Source: Oreohelix idahoensis
Taxonomy: Eukaryota > Mollusca > Gastropoda > Stylommatophora > Oreohelicidae
NCBI GenBank assembly: GCA_024509875.1
Contig: JAMPIV010017576.1
Coordinates: 293,918-357,917 of the forward strand
Direction of reading: 5' to 3'
DNA length: 64,000 bases
Below, piece by piece: positions 23,488 to 35,964 of the stretch. Below the pieces are notes generated by a model that saw only the letters and a program-made list of their open reading frames with translations, searched no databases and had not been told where the DNA came from. The first letter of the stretch is position 1. The number at the start of each line of letters is the position of its first letter. The position numbers and the translations under genes were made by a program.

Positions 23488-24246
23488 GTAGAACTAAATT
23501 CGATAAGTGCTCATCATAAGTAATCAAGCCCTCTTTAGACAGTTTGTTAATTTATCAGTTGGCAAAGGTACTCGAGAAAAGAGGAATTCTTTCAATGTAA
23601 TCAAATATATCTCTTTAAAAAAATTGATGAATTTGATCATTGTCATACTGCTTCTGTCTCTAGGAAACTGGTGATGGTTATGTTATTGGTGCGTTTCTCT
23701 TGTGCAGTCGGTAATCCTGGAAGATATATTTCATCGTTTATTTCTATTCCTCACATGATAGTATAACTGTTTCATCCATTTTTTTAGTTTGGTTGTGTGG
23801 GTTCCATTTCAACCAGCAGTGACCAGTTTTCAGTCTGAAAATTATTGTTTGCTCTCTTCTTGCTAATGAGTAACATGCGCCTATTTTGACAAAGTTGAGA
23901 TGCTATTTTTTTGCCACTTGTCTTTGATGTTCTATGTGATATTACATTAATTTCTTCTTTTATTGAGCTGTTTTAAATTTACTTTGGGTTTTTCCCTCCT
24001 TGGCAACTGAAAGGCTGTTTATTTCAGTATTTTATGACTTTTGTGTGGTTATGATTGAAATGCCATCTGTAAAAACACTGTCTGAACTTCTGTGTAATCA
24101 TTGTCCCACAGAGTAGTTTTCTGGAGGCTACTTTCTGTGCATCTTGTTCAGATTTATTGTTATTTTAAAATGTTCTCTTGATCACTGAAATTCTCATGTA
24201 CTTTCTGTTCTTTCACCTCATGAACATCATTTCTAGGGACTGTGGT

Positions 24247-24622
24247 CTAGCACGGCAAACGCTGCCCTAAAAGACTGTGTGTGGTGCTCCTGGTGACAGG
24301 TCCTCCCAGTTCAAAAGAAAAGGCAGAGCTACATGTGTCTGTTCGGATGGCGTCTTTGGGCAGGGTGGTGGCAGTGCCACCGACTCGGGTGACAATGGAG
24401 TCCCCCTCCACAATGACCCCCTTGCAGGGTAAAGGACCATTCTTCTTTTAGCATTGCACACACATCAATTAGTGGGTCTGGTGTGACCCCCACCAGCTGC
24501 GCCTACTGAGTCGGGGAAGTCCTCTAGGGTTTTAAGAAAGCCCAAAATGACACCCCCAAATTGACACAATGGTTAAAAGAGTGAATAACTCAAAACCCTA
24601 GGGATCGGAAACAACAACAAAA
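24247..24622 (+). repeat. SINE-like insertion with (AAC) tail
   Basis: A 376-bp unit starts CTAGCACGGCAAACGCTGCCC and ends GATCGGAAACAACAACAAAA. It is flanked by an 11-bp direct repeat with one mismatch: GGGACTGTGGT at 24236-24246 and GGGACTGCGGT at 24623-24633. It carries no open frame. I could not place the promoter boxes, so whether it is tRNA-derived is open. Confidence 0.6.
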
Positions 24623-24817
24623 GGGACTGCGGTTACTAACCACAGGTATGCCTGCCTGACCTATATATCCATTCTGCAGTTGGATGCATAATTTTAGTAT
24701 GGTGAGTTAGGACTTGTTTTATTTCTACTTGAGCAGAGAGGGGTTAAGATAGTAATAGTCAACTGAAAGAAAGTTTAAAAAAGACAACAATAAAAAGAAA
24801 ACCTAAGAATGAATGCG

Positions 24818-24900
24818 TACCTGTCAACCTGTATGGTTTCCCATATTTTGTACGAGTTTTTGTCATTGCCGCCTAAATATGGCTGTACAGTAGTTTTGTA
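24818..24900 (+). repeat. hAT terminal end, same family as 38731-44476
   Basis: TACCTGTCAACCTGTATG matches the outer hAT terminus at 38732-38749 and is followed by similar subterminal GTACGAG and TGTACAG motifs. No partner end was found, so the right boundary is unknown. Confidence 0.6.
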
Positions 24901-25229
24901 CAGGTTTTTTTAACCCCAAAATTTTAACTAACAATACACTCTTGAATCTTACTGTCCATGTTTCACCCCATTTAACAAGAGCCTTTTTCTCGCTCGTGAC
25001 TGCATGTATAATTTTATTGATCGCGATTTCTTTGTATGGAGGCTTAACTGGTTCTGAATCCCGAAAAATGAGGACACATGCACGATTTTTCTTAAATGTC
25101 TATCAGTACATCGGTTGGTTAAGTCGCCCAACTTGGTACGCCTTTAAATAAGAATTTGAAGACATAATAAGCAGTAAGTTTTTTTAATATTTTTTTTTTT
25201 TAAATACAGCCTCAATCTTTGTAACACAT

Positions 25230-25580
25230 TATTACAAACTGTAATTGATTTATGATGGGGTTCTGTTCCATTATGGTCATAAGTCGGAACTCACTAAATA
25301 CTTTGTGAACCTTAAGATTATTTTAATAGTTAACATGCCTGAATGCTAAAATACATAGATCTGTTTTGTTATATTTTAATAACTATTTTTGCTCCTGTTT
25401 TATAGCGAAAATAACTATTGTACTGTAATAAATACTTGTAATTAAAAAGTAAAATTTATGATACAATGTCGGGAGTCATAACTAATAGAAAAAAAATACA
25501 ATAGGATTAATGGGATTGCCGTCATAACGAGTGGTCATAAGTCGCATACATTGTAAGTCGAGGACAATCTGTATTTGTGA
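25230..25580 (+). repeat. Probable MITE remnant
   Basis: Contains CATAAGTCGGAACTC and, 270 bp on, CATAAGTCGCATACATTGTAAGTCGAGGACAATCTGTATT, the style of sequence seen at MITE ends. The left terminus does not match well enough to define an inverted repeat. Confidence 0.3.
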
Positions 25581-26345
25581 AAGCTCGAAACAAGGTTAAG
25601 AGCAGCATTGGAGAGTAGTCTCTGCATCCTAAGTCTAAGCCTGACTCTAAATCTTAATGCTAAACTGCTAATCGTAATGCGGTTTCCATCATTTCATTTT
25701 CGTTTTGCAAATAATATTGTGGTAACAAATCTCACGACAATAATGGCCAACACTAATCTTAAGACAAAACCTTACCCTCTGATAGTCTTGTAAAAATATA
25801 AATATTGAGATGGGAAGAAAGCGAATTGAAGGAATTCTGAATCAGTAGTTTGGCCGACGTATTGGTTGTTGACGAGGACAGTGACAAGATTCGCCAAGTT
25901 TCCAGACTAGCTATCCATATTTATTTTACAGCTCACCTTAACCTATCACCACCCCTAATTCGAGCTTTGACAAAATTTACAGGGCATTACAAATACTGAA
26001 GCCAGTGTGAAAGTAAACCAACTCCACCACCACACAATGGGCAGAAAAATACCTAGTAGCTACTGGCTGGAAATTATTGCGAGAGAACAAGCACTTCTGG
26101 CTTCTGCTTTCAAATGTAAATGTGATTAAACCCTTGCTGACCAGATTCGACAAAAGTTGAATTAGTAACACTACCAACGCAACAGACAGCCATATCGATA
26201 GTTTTACGAAACAAGCCTCATCCGGGTATTTGTAACATTCCAAAATGGCTGCGCCCATGAGGGATATCGTGTAGCGCTGTTTCTAGCAGAGATTTGATTA
26301 ATATTTCATTATTTTTAGTACAAGAGCCCGTTCTTTTTTTTCATC

Positions 26346-27437
26346 ATGTGTGATGATGAAAACCAGACTTATAACAGAGATGATTCTGACTCTGGCAGCG
26401 AATCTGGGGCCGAAAGTGATATCTCATGGCTAAGTAGAGATGTATCACTGAATCGTAACGCAACTGACAGTAGCGACAATAAATTTGGATTAGATGGAGG
26501 GGATGTAGGTACATCTGAAGCAGGAGATGGGCGTGGCACAAGAGATCACAGCAGGACTGCACATCAAAATAATCCGTGGAGATAGGGAAAGCTTGCTCAA
26601 AACGAACTTGTTGAGCTTGACATTCTTCCTCCATATGAAGAACAACAAGGTGTCACAGCAGACACAACTGAATATATGTCCATTGATTTTTTCAAACTTT
26701 TTTTCCTGACACTGCCATAGATTTGATCACTGACGAAGTGAATAGGTATGGAGAAAATCACCTCTCTCAGTACACAGGAAATGCTAAATACAAGAAACGT
26801 ACTTAGGATAAAACTGATGCAGTTGAAATTTCTGCATTCATAGGCCTTCTGATTGGTATGGGAATGTGTTGCAAACCGGCAGTCTCAGACTACTGGTGTA
26901 AGAACCTTTGGTTTAATGATACACCATATTCAAGGGTCATGAGTCGGAACAGGTACCAACAGCTCCACAGAAATCTCCATTTTAATAATAATGATAACAG
27001 AATTGAGAGTGGGCAACCTGGGTATGACCCCCTCTTCAAGCTTAGACCCATACTGGATATTATTTATTAAAAAGATCACAGCAAAGAGGTTCAGGCAGGA
27101 TGTCAGTCTCGCTCTTATTGAACCTGCTATTCTTCGACGCAATGTGACACCTTCAAAACCACAAGTCACAACAACACAACTTACTGAGCACCACTTCATT
27201 GATAAATATCAAAGGGCAAGGTACAAACCAGACTGTAAAGTGTGTAAGGCTGCAGGGAAAAGAAGCCAGACTTGCATGTACTTCCCAGATTGCAATATAC
27301 CTCTATGCCTGATACCCTGCTTCAAGTTATACCACACAGTCGTGGATTATCAACGTTTCCGACAAAGACTCTTGCAGAGGCCTACAGCTACAACTTCAAC
27401 CCCAGTTAATGAAGGAAGCAGCTCAGATTCCAATTAG
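26346..27437 (+). pseudogene. piggyBac transposase, catalytic core deleted
   Basis: An acidic N-terminus (DDSDSGSESGAESDIS) is followed after a stop and a frameshift in a T-run (near 26700) by the family's N-terminal core: FFKLFFPDTAIDLITDEVNRY, AVEISAFIGLLIGMG, SDYWCKNLW and YSRVMSRNRYQQLHRNLHF, ending DPLFKLRPILDI. The next residues jump to the C-terminal part, with a cysteine-rich zinc-binding module (CKVCKAAGKRSQTCMYF, CNIPLCLIPCFKLYHT). The central part with the three catalytic aspartates, usually more than 200 residues, is missing. The protein cannot transpose. The retained DNA-binding C-terminus could be mistaken for a small gene (27-27.4 kb). Confidence 0.85.
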
Positions 27438-27899
27438 AGGTACTTAACTACTCAAACAATCACAAACACTCATTGTCAGATGCCACAGACACAGAATCCA
27501 CTCAAAAAAGACAAATACAAAAATTAAATTTTTTTTTGCATTTTATTCACAATTTTGTAAGCCTTTTCTGATGAGATACGTTAAATCATACGTCAATCAA
27601 GCTTATTTTATTCATTGCCATCCATGTCCCTAACATTTTATTGCACTGACATTGAACAAATTCACTAAAAACTGGAAAAAGATCATGGTTTTAAAACATC
27701 TCCTGAAATTTCTATAAATAGCCACACAAATTCAAGATGGCCGCCATGATCATGTGACCAATTTGCATAAAATATATTTTTTCGGATGTAGCAACCCTTC
27801 ATAATGGTGCTCTGAAAATTTCATAGCCCTATGTTTGATTTCAATTTTATATGAAGTTATTTTTAAAGAAATCTGCAAACACCCTTGGTAATGGGAGAC

Positions 27900-28212
27900 T
27901 TCTTCTTCTTCCTTCTTCCTCGTTCGCCCTGAAAAGGACGGTGGTTGCGTTGTGTCTGTTTACAACGTAGCTGTGATATCTGCACCTTTCGGTCGACACA
28001 TCCGACTTCTGCACAGCATTTTTTAGGACCGGGTTTGCCTTCCCATTGCGATCCGTGCTCGCTCAGCCAGCCTGCACTGCTGCAGACTGTTTCCAGGACC
28101 ACCACGTGGAGGTGGAGCACGGTCTTGACCAGCTCTGGTTCGCTGGTCCTGACGCAGGCAGTCAAGCTATGAGTCGTTGACTGCGGTCTCTATTGCTGCG
28201 TCTTGAGGTCCC
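27900..28212 (-). repeat. SINE-like insertion with GAAG-rich tail and 13-bp target duplication
   Basis: GGTAATGGGAGAC occurs exactly at 27887-27899 and 28213-28225. In minus orientation the 313-bp insert starts GACCTCAAGACGCAGCAATAG and ends in a GAAGAAGGAAGAAG-type tail. It has no long conserved frame. The tail resembles those at 54977 and of the LINE at 12130-12553. The head contains an imperfect hairpin (GCAGTCAACGACTCATAGCTTGACTGC). Confidence 0.75.
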
Positions 28213-28261
28213 GGTAATGGGAGACAGTAATGCTCCGGATTGCTGGTCAGCAAAGTGTTAA

Positions 28262-31200
28262 GCCCAGTAATGCCACTGTGAAAAGTTTAAGTAGTACATG
28301 TATTGCACATAATATAGAACACTCTAAATGAAAAAAAAATAGTTTTAGAGTTGTCAGAATTGTCTCTGTATATGTAATATATAAAATACTCCCTCTATAA
28401 CCGCTGTTCCAAAAACCTGACCTCAGACTAGCACCAAGTCTGAATAATAACCTGAGAAAAATTTAGTTAAGAAGCTACCAAAAACCCGAAATTACCTTCC
28501 TGTTAAAGAAAAATATGTCGGTATGCCATCAATTACCTCTACGTCATATACATCAAAAATACCACAAAAATCTACTTGACTGTAACCTGTGGAAAAACAT
28601 AACTGGATCAGTTCTAATAGCTCAAGTCTAGGGGATATTTAAAGAAACTCTATTCTCAGAAAACTTCCTAGAGACACTCTATGAATCTAGATCACAGAAT
28701 TGATCTCCACAGAATGATCCACCGGATGATTGCCGCCCACTTGTCACGAAGTGGTTTTAAAGTTTATAGAGTTTGCCTGATTGAAAGCAAGACCCTAGTA
28801 TGAGGAAGTCTGAGAAGATAGAATTTAGATGAAAAATGACATGCCTGTGGACAGATGAGACTATTGGCTCAAGGGATAGAACCAGGTTTTGACTCACCCT
28901 TGCCGCTTCGTGACTTCAGAAAGGCTATAATCTCACCCTCCTCTGACTACCTTTAAATACAAGGAGATAAGGTGTATAAAACGACCACAGACACCACTAT
29001 ACAGACGACATAAAGTAAGTATAGTAAAGAGTAGAAGCTGATCCAGTGTACAGTAAATATATATTTATTTACAGAATAAAACATTAAAATTTCAGCATAC
29101 ATAAATCATAAAAAATAGCGTGCAATGTTGCACTGGCCTGAAAACAAGTAACAATTAAATTGATAGACACCAAAAAAAAAACCCAAATCACATTCACTCT
29201 TTCTGTCACCCTGCTGAGGAACAACAAAAATTGGTTAGTGATTTAAACAACTCTAATCTTGTGGAGCTGTCGACTTTAGCCTCCACACTCTAATACCAAT
29301 AAGATTCTACTGTCTCAGTCCTGTTGTCTCTTCCTCAACGAACGTCTACATCGCTTCCAACTTGGTAGGCGATATGCGCCGCTAACTAACACCACTGGAA
29401 ATGCTACAAATAATAAACTTGGAGTAACACAATGGCTCAGTATCTATCCGTCAAGTGGATACTGAACAGACCCTACTGGTCCTGCCTATTTTCTCCCTCC
29501 TCTCTCTCTCTCTATCTCTCTCCCTTGGTTTCAGTGTCTCTCCAACACTCGACGACTGATGATGCGGCGTCTCTGTCACGAAATGGATTTAAGATTAAAG
29601 GCTGTCTACATATAGTGACAAGACATTAGTGAGAAGAAAGACTGAAATGATAGATTCAGATGGAAAATAACAGTGCAAATGTGAAAGTTGAGACCATTGG
29701 CTCCGAGGTTAAGAACCGAGGTTGATTCTTTCCTCACCACTTCGGACGTCTTAATTGCTATGGCCTCGACTACCTCTAACTACCCTAAGGGGATAAGGTT
29801 CAATTACGATTCACATACACCACGATACAGACAACAGATAGCTACTGTACGTAATTAAAATGACTGAGTCCAGCTCTAATTTACAAGTTTTATTTACACC
29901 TATAAACAAAACTCAAATACATGTCAAATACATAAAATTGCAGTGTAAGCACTCCTGAAACAAACAAATTCAGGAAAAATTACAAATGTTGTATCATCAA
30001 AACCCAACCCTTCACCCACAAGTTTCACCTGTATGGAGAAAGAAGGTAAGATTAAATGACATAAACCACACTGCACTTGGTGGGGTCTCAGAAGTCGAGC
30101 CTCCACTCCAAACTAGCTATGCTAAACTCTAATGTTACTGCTAAGTTCACAGTCCTCTGGAACTACCACGAATTTTCTACACAATCACTGCGCAGACTTT
30201 GTTTCTACCACGCCTCTCCTGAATTCTCTTGCACAGCTACCCACACCTCTACACTTCAACAGCTGTCCTCTGTTATGATCTACACAAAACTATGTCTCAG
30301 TTCTGTCTCTCTGGTCTACTACCTGTAGACTACACTTCAGCAGCTGTCCTCTGCTCTAACATCTGTAGAGAGTATTTTTACCCTTTTTCTCTCCACACAT
30401 TCAGGAATTGATGACTCGGTTTAAACGCTGGGTTCTGGGCTAGTTAGCTGGTTTTTGCTGCTACCACTGGTTTTACCTGCCCGCTCCCTACTCTGGGGTC
30501 AGGCCTTCGGCGTTATTATGGCCGGGACGAATCAAAATAAATTTACAACCACGCTGGCAACTTGCCGATTTGCGGGTGTAAGAAGATTGAGCATCAGAGC
30601 TCCGGATTTTCCACCAAAATCCCTTTCAACTGGAGAATGTCTTCCCTGCCTTGGGAAAACGTATTTTCTTTCGCTCCGTCCGCCACTGGCAATTAACGCA
30701 CGACTTTGCGTGTCGGCGAATGCCACAACTTTGCCGTGGGAGAAATTTTGTGGTATCAAAAATTCTGCTCTTCCCCACAAAAGCCGGTACCTGCTGTTTA
30801 GACAAAAAAACAAAACAACAGCTAAACACACAGTAATAATATATTTCGAATAACAAATAACTCCCTTACTTTAACATTTTACACCCAAGTCTTTAACACT
30901 TAACTCCCCTACTCTCTTCCCGTTCTGCACTACCATCCAAATTAATCATGCCCAAGTCCGCTCCCCCACTGTTCCCTTCTCTACCTGAGCCCACAGTAAA
31001 CATTACCCGGCAATACAATCACGCAGACCGTCTGGCCTAGGGTTCTGCCTGACTGGTTACAATTCACAACAGTATTCTACTGAGGCCTATCTACCTGTCC
31101 AAAAATACTTTGGCCCACTTCTACGCTGACACTAACATACAGCAATTATTTACCACAATTAATATTCAGTAATCCACGCATGTGCTTACAAATTACACCT

Positions 31201-33894
31201 CTTTCACTCCCGTCCACAGATAGATGTGTAACTATATAAATAACTAGCAGCATTACATTCTTAATAAAATCACAAATACCCATGCTCCCGTCATTCTGTA
31301 AATTCATAAAACAGAGATGCGGGTTTCTCTCCCAACCTACTTTGCAATAATACAAAGCACGCCCGCGGCAACTCAACTTTTAAACCCAGCTTAAATACCG
31401 CTATTCCTTCAATAAGGAATTATTATGAACCTCTTAAGTTTCTCAAGTCTATCACTCAGATCGTATTTGATGGCTCTGGCGTTAAGAATTAACATTAAAC
31501 TTAAACTGCCCAAAGAAACTGAACTGATCGGCCTAGAACTAGAAAAATTAAATAGAGTATCACGCAAAAATTATGCTTACCAAATTCGAATTCCCACTGA
31601 AGGCGAACCGACTTGTTTCTGGTACGCAGCTGGCAATTACATTAAAGAGACCGAGAATTAAATTACGGCCCTATTTATAATCATATAACAGCACGCCGAC
31701 CTCGTGACGTCATATACGTGGCTTTTGTTCCTAGCCCAATGATTTCAAATGCCATTAGCTCTCGGCCAATCAAAACTGTAAACAATTCTGATGCAACCGG
31801 TACTGCTAGACAAAGAAACGGGATTAAGCTCTGCCCTCTACTGCCAATTGAAGCAAAATGGCCGAAATATATATATATATAAAATCCCGAAAAATGCGTC
31901 TAGCCGCCTGTCATATCTTTAAAAGAAAAACAAACTGGTGCAAATCTGATCAAGGCTCTATAGTCTTAATCTAGAATACTACTGCAACAATTCCCTACAC
32001 ACACACTCTAAACACATAAAGAAGAACCATAAAGCAGATGAGATCAAACTCCCTCGTGATCTCGCTCTGAAAAAAACGTAAATAATAGAAGGAGAAGAAA
32101 CGTGGAGAAGGATTATCTGTAATCCCTCCTAGAAATAGTGAACAAATTGCAAGGAGAAAAAGACATGGGCCACTTGAAAGACAGAATTTCAGTACTTTCG
32201 TCTTAGTCTCCGTTACGCTCTTCTCTCGTTACCTTCAAGACCCAGGTATGGTAACCCTATCACCTGTTCCTGAATTCTGCGATGATGGTGATTGGTGGGT
32301 ATCAAGCATAAAGAACTTGATTAACTGTAGAAACTTCTCTGCTGCTGACTAGCTTCTATGATTTTCTCCTCTAACCCGCTCCAGATTTAGAGGCAAACAC
32401 AGCCTTGATTTCTGGCTGTATACGATTTAACCCAGTCTCACGGCCACCTGCCGTTGCTAGAGACTATAATAGCGATGCTCTCGGCTGTATGATAAATAAA
32501 CCCCGTTCCAGCTGAAGCATAGGGACTTCACTGCCAGAGACCATAGGTTATTTTTCTTTTGCTTCTGATGATATCTCGAGTCCTCTGACCCTTAAGATAT
32601 GTCCTGTTGCCGTGGGTAATTTTGCATATGGCAAATTTACGCTCCCCACTGTTCCGCCGTGACTTGCAATTATCACTGTTTTTCCCCGCAATGGAGACGA
32701 TAAATACGCAGTCATACGGCTGACGATATTTCTTCAGAGAGACTTGGCCGCCGTTTAACTGGCTATTTATACACACCGGGGCCACCCCCGCGTGTTTATT
32801 AATCTACGCACTCGGGCCAATGGAAACACTTAGAAAAATAAACATAACTGTGAGCTACGCCAATCAGATTTGAAAACAACGCGACCGTGTGTCTAAAATT
32901 GCATCACGTCCACGTGCGATTCTGACGCGTCATACAGGCGTGCCCGAAAATAGCGATTTCCGTAAACAACGAAAAAATCGCGTGATCAGAAGAAAGTAAA
33001 ACTGGTCGAGTGTAAAATAAACCTACCGTCATAAAACGAACCCATTTAATTTACCTACTCAAAAATACCAAACACGATATATATATTCAAATGAGAAGAA
33101 AAAAATGGTGAAAATACAAAATAGAACCACAGAATCGGGCCGGTTGAAAGACAGAATTCCAATGCAGCATCACACCCACACACAAGCCTAATTGCTTAAG
33201 TGCTGCTCACATGCCCAGGACTCTCCACAGAAAGACGACAGCTATTGCCAGGCTCCCCAACAATCATAAACACTCTATACAGCACCACTCAACAGCTACA
33301 GAACACATGTAAATTCTTCAGCTTGGCATTGACTGCTAAAGAGCAAGGAGCTCAGCAGCCCTAGTTAATCATCAACAACAACACTATTTATGATTTTGTG
33401 ATTGAATATCTTGCAGCGCACACCACCACCCCTCTTTTTTTATTTTATTTTTTTTTTAAACTCTTTTTGAGTACCTGCTTCTTTGCTCTGTTTTATGTTC
33501 CACTGCTATCTTGCTTGGTGTGAAGATTCAGAAGCTGACCAAGGCTGTTTGAATATTTTATTTAATGATTAAACCACTCCCCTTTTATTCTTAGCCTGTA
33601 GGTTCACCCACATGTATATAGTCCTCCTGCTGTTCCACATGCTGGGGTCTAGCTTAAAATACATATATCAGTTTTTTGGTCAAGCATCAGAACAACCTAA
33701 CACTTTATGCCAGCTGCTTTGCATGTTTCAAATAATTCCATCAGTTTTAATTGGAGAGCCACAAATAATGGCTTAAGAAATGTTATTTGTCCCTGATATG
33801 AAAGTTGTGTTGCACACAAGTTATGCTTCTTCATAAATCTTATTCCCAGGGGTGGGAGAATACATTACTGAATACACAGGAAACAGAGACGTTA
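28262..33894. other. Long intronic stretch without a supported gene
   Basis: The stretch 28735-30400 appears as two diverged copies of a unit of about 830 bp: TGTCACGAAGTGGTTTTAAAG at 28742 against TGTCACGAAATGGATTTAAG at 29574, and GACTATTGGCTCAAGG against GACCATTGGCTCCGAGG. A second short repeat, TTGAAAGACAGAATT, occurs at 32174 and 33144. The open frames of 60-130 codons here show no motif. I do not recognise the source element. Confidence 0.35.
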
Positions 33895-34085
33895 TTCATC
33901 ATCATCACCCTTCAGCTCCCCACGGAGCATATGCAAAGCTCTCCTGTCCCATGCCATCAACTCTAGGTTTTTCCATGTCATCTTCAAACCCCTTCCTGTC
34001 TTGTCTCAACTTCTCTTGTCCATGTGTTCTTTGATTCCTCTTTTACCTCAGAGTTTCCAGAACAAGGTTTTGGTATTTAAGGACT
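33895..34085 (-). repeat. LINE 3' end, family A (antisense)
   Basis: Begins with the (ATC)-type tail CATCATCATCACCCTTCAGC, then CTCCCCACGGAGCATATGC and CCATGCCATCAACTCTAGG, as in the copies at 13775 and 50771. Confidence 0.7.
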
Positions 34086-34141
34086 ATCTTCATTGCACAT
34101 GGACAACTCCATCAGTGCTTCGATATCCTCCCTTAGATCAC

Positions 34142-34480
34142 TTACTTACTTAGTCATTCCTCTTCTACCGTGAGGTGTAGAGGTTTGTAAGAGAGAGCGC
34201 CATACTATTCTATCGGCTGTCTTCCTCCTGGCTTGGTTCCATTCTAGTCCTCGGTCCTTCAAAGATTGTCTAATGTTGTTCTCCAAGCGGACTTTGGGTC
34301 GTCCTGGAGGTCTGGATCCCTGGCTCTTAGTTTCCCATGCTTGTCGTGGTAGCCGATCTTTTCCCATTCTGCAGACATGGCCAAACTATCTCAGTTGGGA
34401 CTGTTCTACTTGGGTCTGCAGGGTTGGGTTTTTAGGCCTTGACGTATCGTCTGGTTGCGAACCATTTCTCTTCTTGTTGT
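34142..34480 (-). repeat. 5'-truncated LINE with AAGT tail and 12-bp target duplication
   Basis: CCCTTAGATCAC stands at 34130-34141 and 34481-34492. The 339-bp insert starts, on its sense (minus) strand, near ACAAGAAGAGAAATGGTTCGC. It codes for a C-terminal piece (GKDRLPRQAWETKSQGSRPPGRP) and ends GACTAAGTAAGTAAG. The exact duplication proves that the AAGT repeat is the element's own 3' tail. Confidence 0.9.
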
Positions 34481-34779
34481 CCCTTAGATCACACAAGGAG
34501 GATCTCAGTACAGTGCATGAACTCCATAGCACCAGCAAGAATCTCAATGTGTGTATATGGGAATCACACATTCTATAAACATTTTTATGGTGGGTAGGTT
34601 TCTAATTTTTTTAATTGTGCCAGGGCAGCGGCCGTATGGCCTACTCTTTATGATTTTCAACTGCTGAGGGATTTTTAACGTGCTCTACTTGCACACAGGA
34701 CCTCCAATTTTTTTTGCTTAAAGTAAATGTGAGGATGAAAGGATACAGTATACACGATGAGAGAGAGAGAGAGAGAGAG

Positions 34780-34857
34780 AGGAAGGGCAGAATGTCAGCC
34801 GGGCCTGCATGCCCAATTCTTAACCCTTTGAAAATAAAGTTCGCTCATTCGTTCACC
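34780..34857 (+). repeat. 5'-truncated LINE end with GTTC-type tail
   Basis: Matches the LINE end at 16221-16280: AGGAAGGGCAGAATGTCAGCC, GCATGCCCAATTCTTAACCC, TTTGAAAATAAAGTTCGCTCATTCGTTC. It follows a short (GA) repeat at 34760-34780. Confidence 0.8.
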
Positions 34858-34994
34858 CATATCTGAGAAGGCTAAGCATCTGATTTCACTACCCAGGAGA
34901 CCAGAACAAGAACAGCCTGGTAATGCTATCCGCAGGTTTCCTCACTGTGTGTCCTATCCAAAGTTATTACCAGTTTCAATTTGTTTCATTGTAG

Positions 34995-35175
34995 ATTCCA
35001 TTTCTGTCCATTGGTGAGGACATTGGCAAGCGCTTTCCAGTGGCTCAAGGTCGCAGCGACACAAGTGGAGAATACCTGATTGAAGATGTGGAGCTAAATG
35101 GTGGCCAGCTGTTTAGAAGGCTGGTGTTTTTGGCCAACAAGAATGTCATCCAATCAGAAGCTCGAATGACAGAAG
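34995..35175 (+). CDS. METTL13: METTL13 exon d
   Basis: Acceptor TTTCATTGTAG, donor GTTGGA (a weaker donor). Starting in phase 0 it reads [60 protein letters not shown] and leaves one G. PFLS.G.DIG, SG.Y.IEDV and FRRL.FL.N.NV.QSEAR are strong METTL13 landmarks. The exon supplies the segment just before the basic lysine-rich stretch of the next exon. Confidence 0.93.
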
Positions 35176-35964
35176 GTTGGAGAGAACACTTTCTTTTAAA
35201 ATGTTATACATTTTTGTTTGGGGGGGGGGTTGTTGTTGTTGACAAAAGTGTTGCAAGTACAGTTAGCAGAAGTTCAATTATTTCTGAAGAAAAAAAACTG
35301 TGTTTTGAAGTATTTAGATCTAAGCAGGACTGATAGTTGATTCTATCTACATTGTTATCATTTCCCTGTTTGCTCCCTATGAAATTTTTAGCCACCATCA
35401 GCTGACCTACTTGCAGGAAGTCTACAGCAAAGCATTCACATGCAGCAGAGGAAGAGTTATGGTGGATTTTAGGTCAAAATTTAAAAAAAATATATGATAA
35501 TGGGGATTAGTCTGTTTTCTGATAACTTATAAGCTGGATCTTAATATATCAAATAACTAGTCAGAACAAGGTGTGAAAACAGTGTTATTTTGACAGAGTA
35601 CTGTATTTTGTCATAAAATTGTGTTTTTACTGTGAAGAAAGCTGCTATCAAAACCCCCTTTTGTTTTGTTACTAATGGTAGCTTGCTAATTTATTGTTTT
35701 CTCAGCTTGAGATGGGAGCAGAAACTTTATATTTTCATATTTAAACTTTCATCAAGACGATTTTCAGGTATCTTATACAAATTTTGATTTTCTACTAATG
35801 ATGCTTTAAAAATTGGCAACATTTATTACTGTATTTTATACAACTTACTTGAAAGTCATATAGCTGAGGTTGCTGTTGTTATTGTTTTTGTTCAAAACTG
35901 ACATCGCTGCCATCTGGGCAAACCCATAGGTGCTCAGTCTCCCTCAGTAAATGTCCCCATAGCG

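Larger units (their letters stand above)
26130..28257 (+). mobile_element. piggyBac-type DNA transposon, internally deleted, with nested SINE
   Basis: TTAA stands at both borders (26126-26129 and 28258-28261). The termini are ACCCTTGCTGACCAG and, in reverse complement, CACTTTGCTGACCAG: a 15-bp inverted repeat with about 13 matches. It contains a piggyBac transposase pseudogene lacking its catalytic core. A 313-bp SINE-like insertion with its own 13-bp target duplication sits near the right end, so that insertion is younger. Confidence 0.8.

Noticed and set aside
30455..30853. 132-codon frame with overlapping antisense frames
   Set aside because: No motif, no homology that I recognise and no splice or promoter support.
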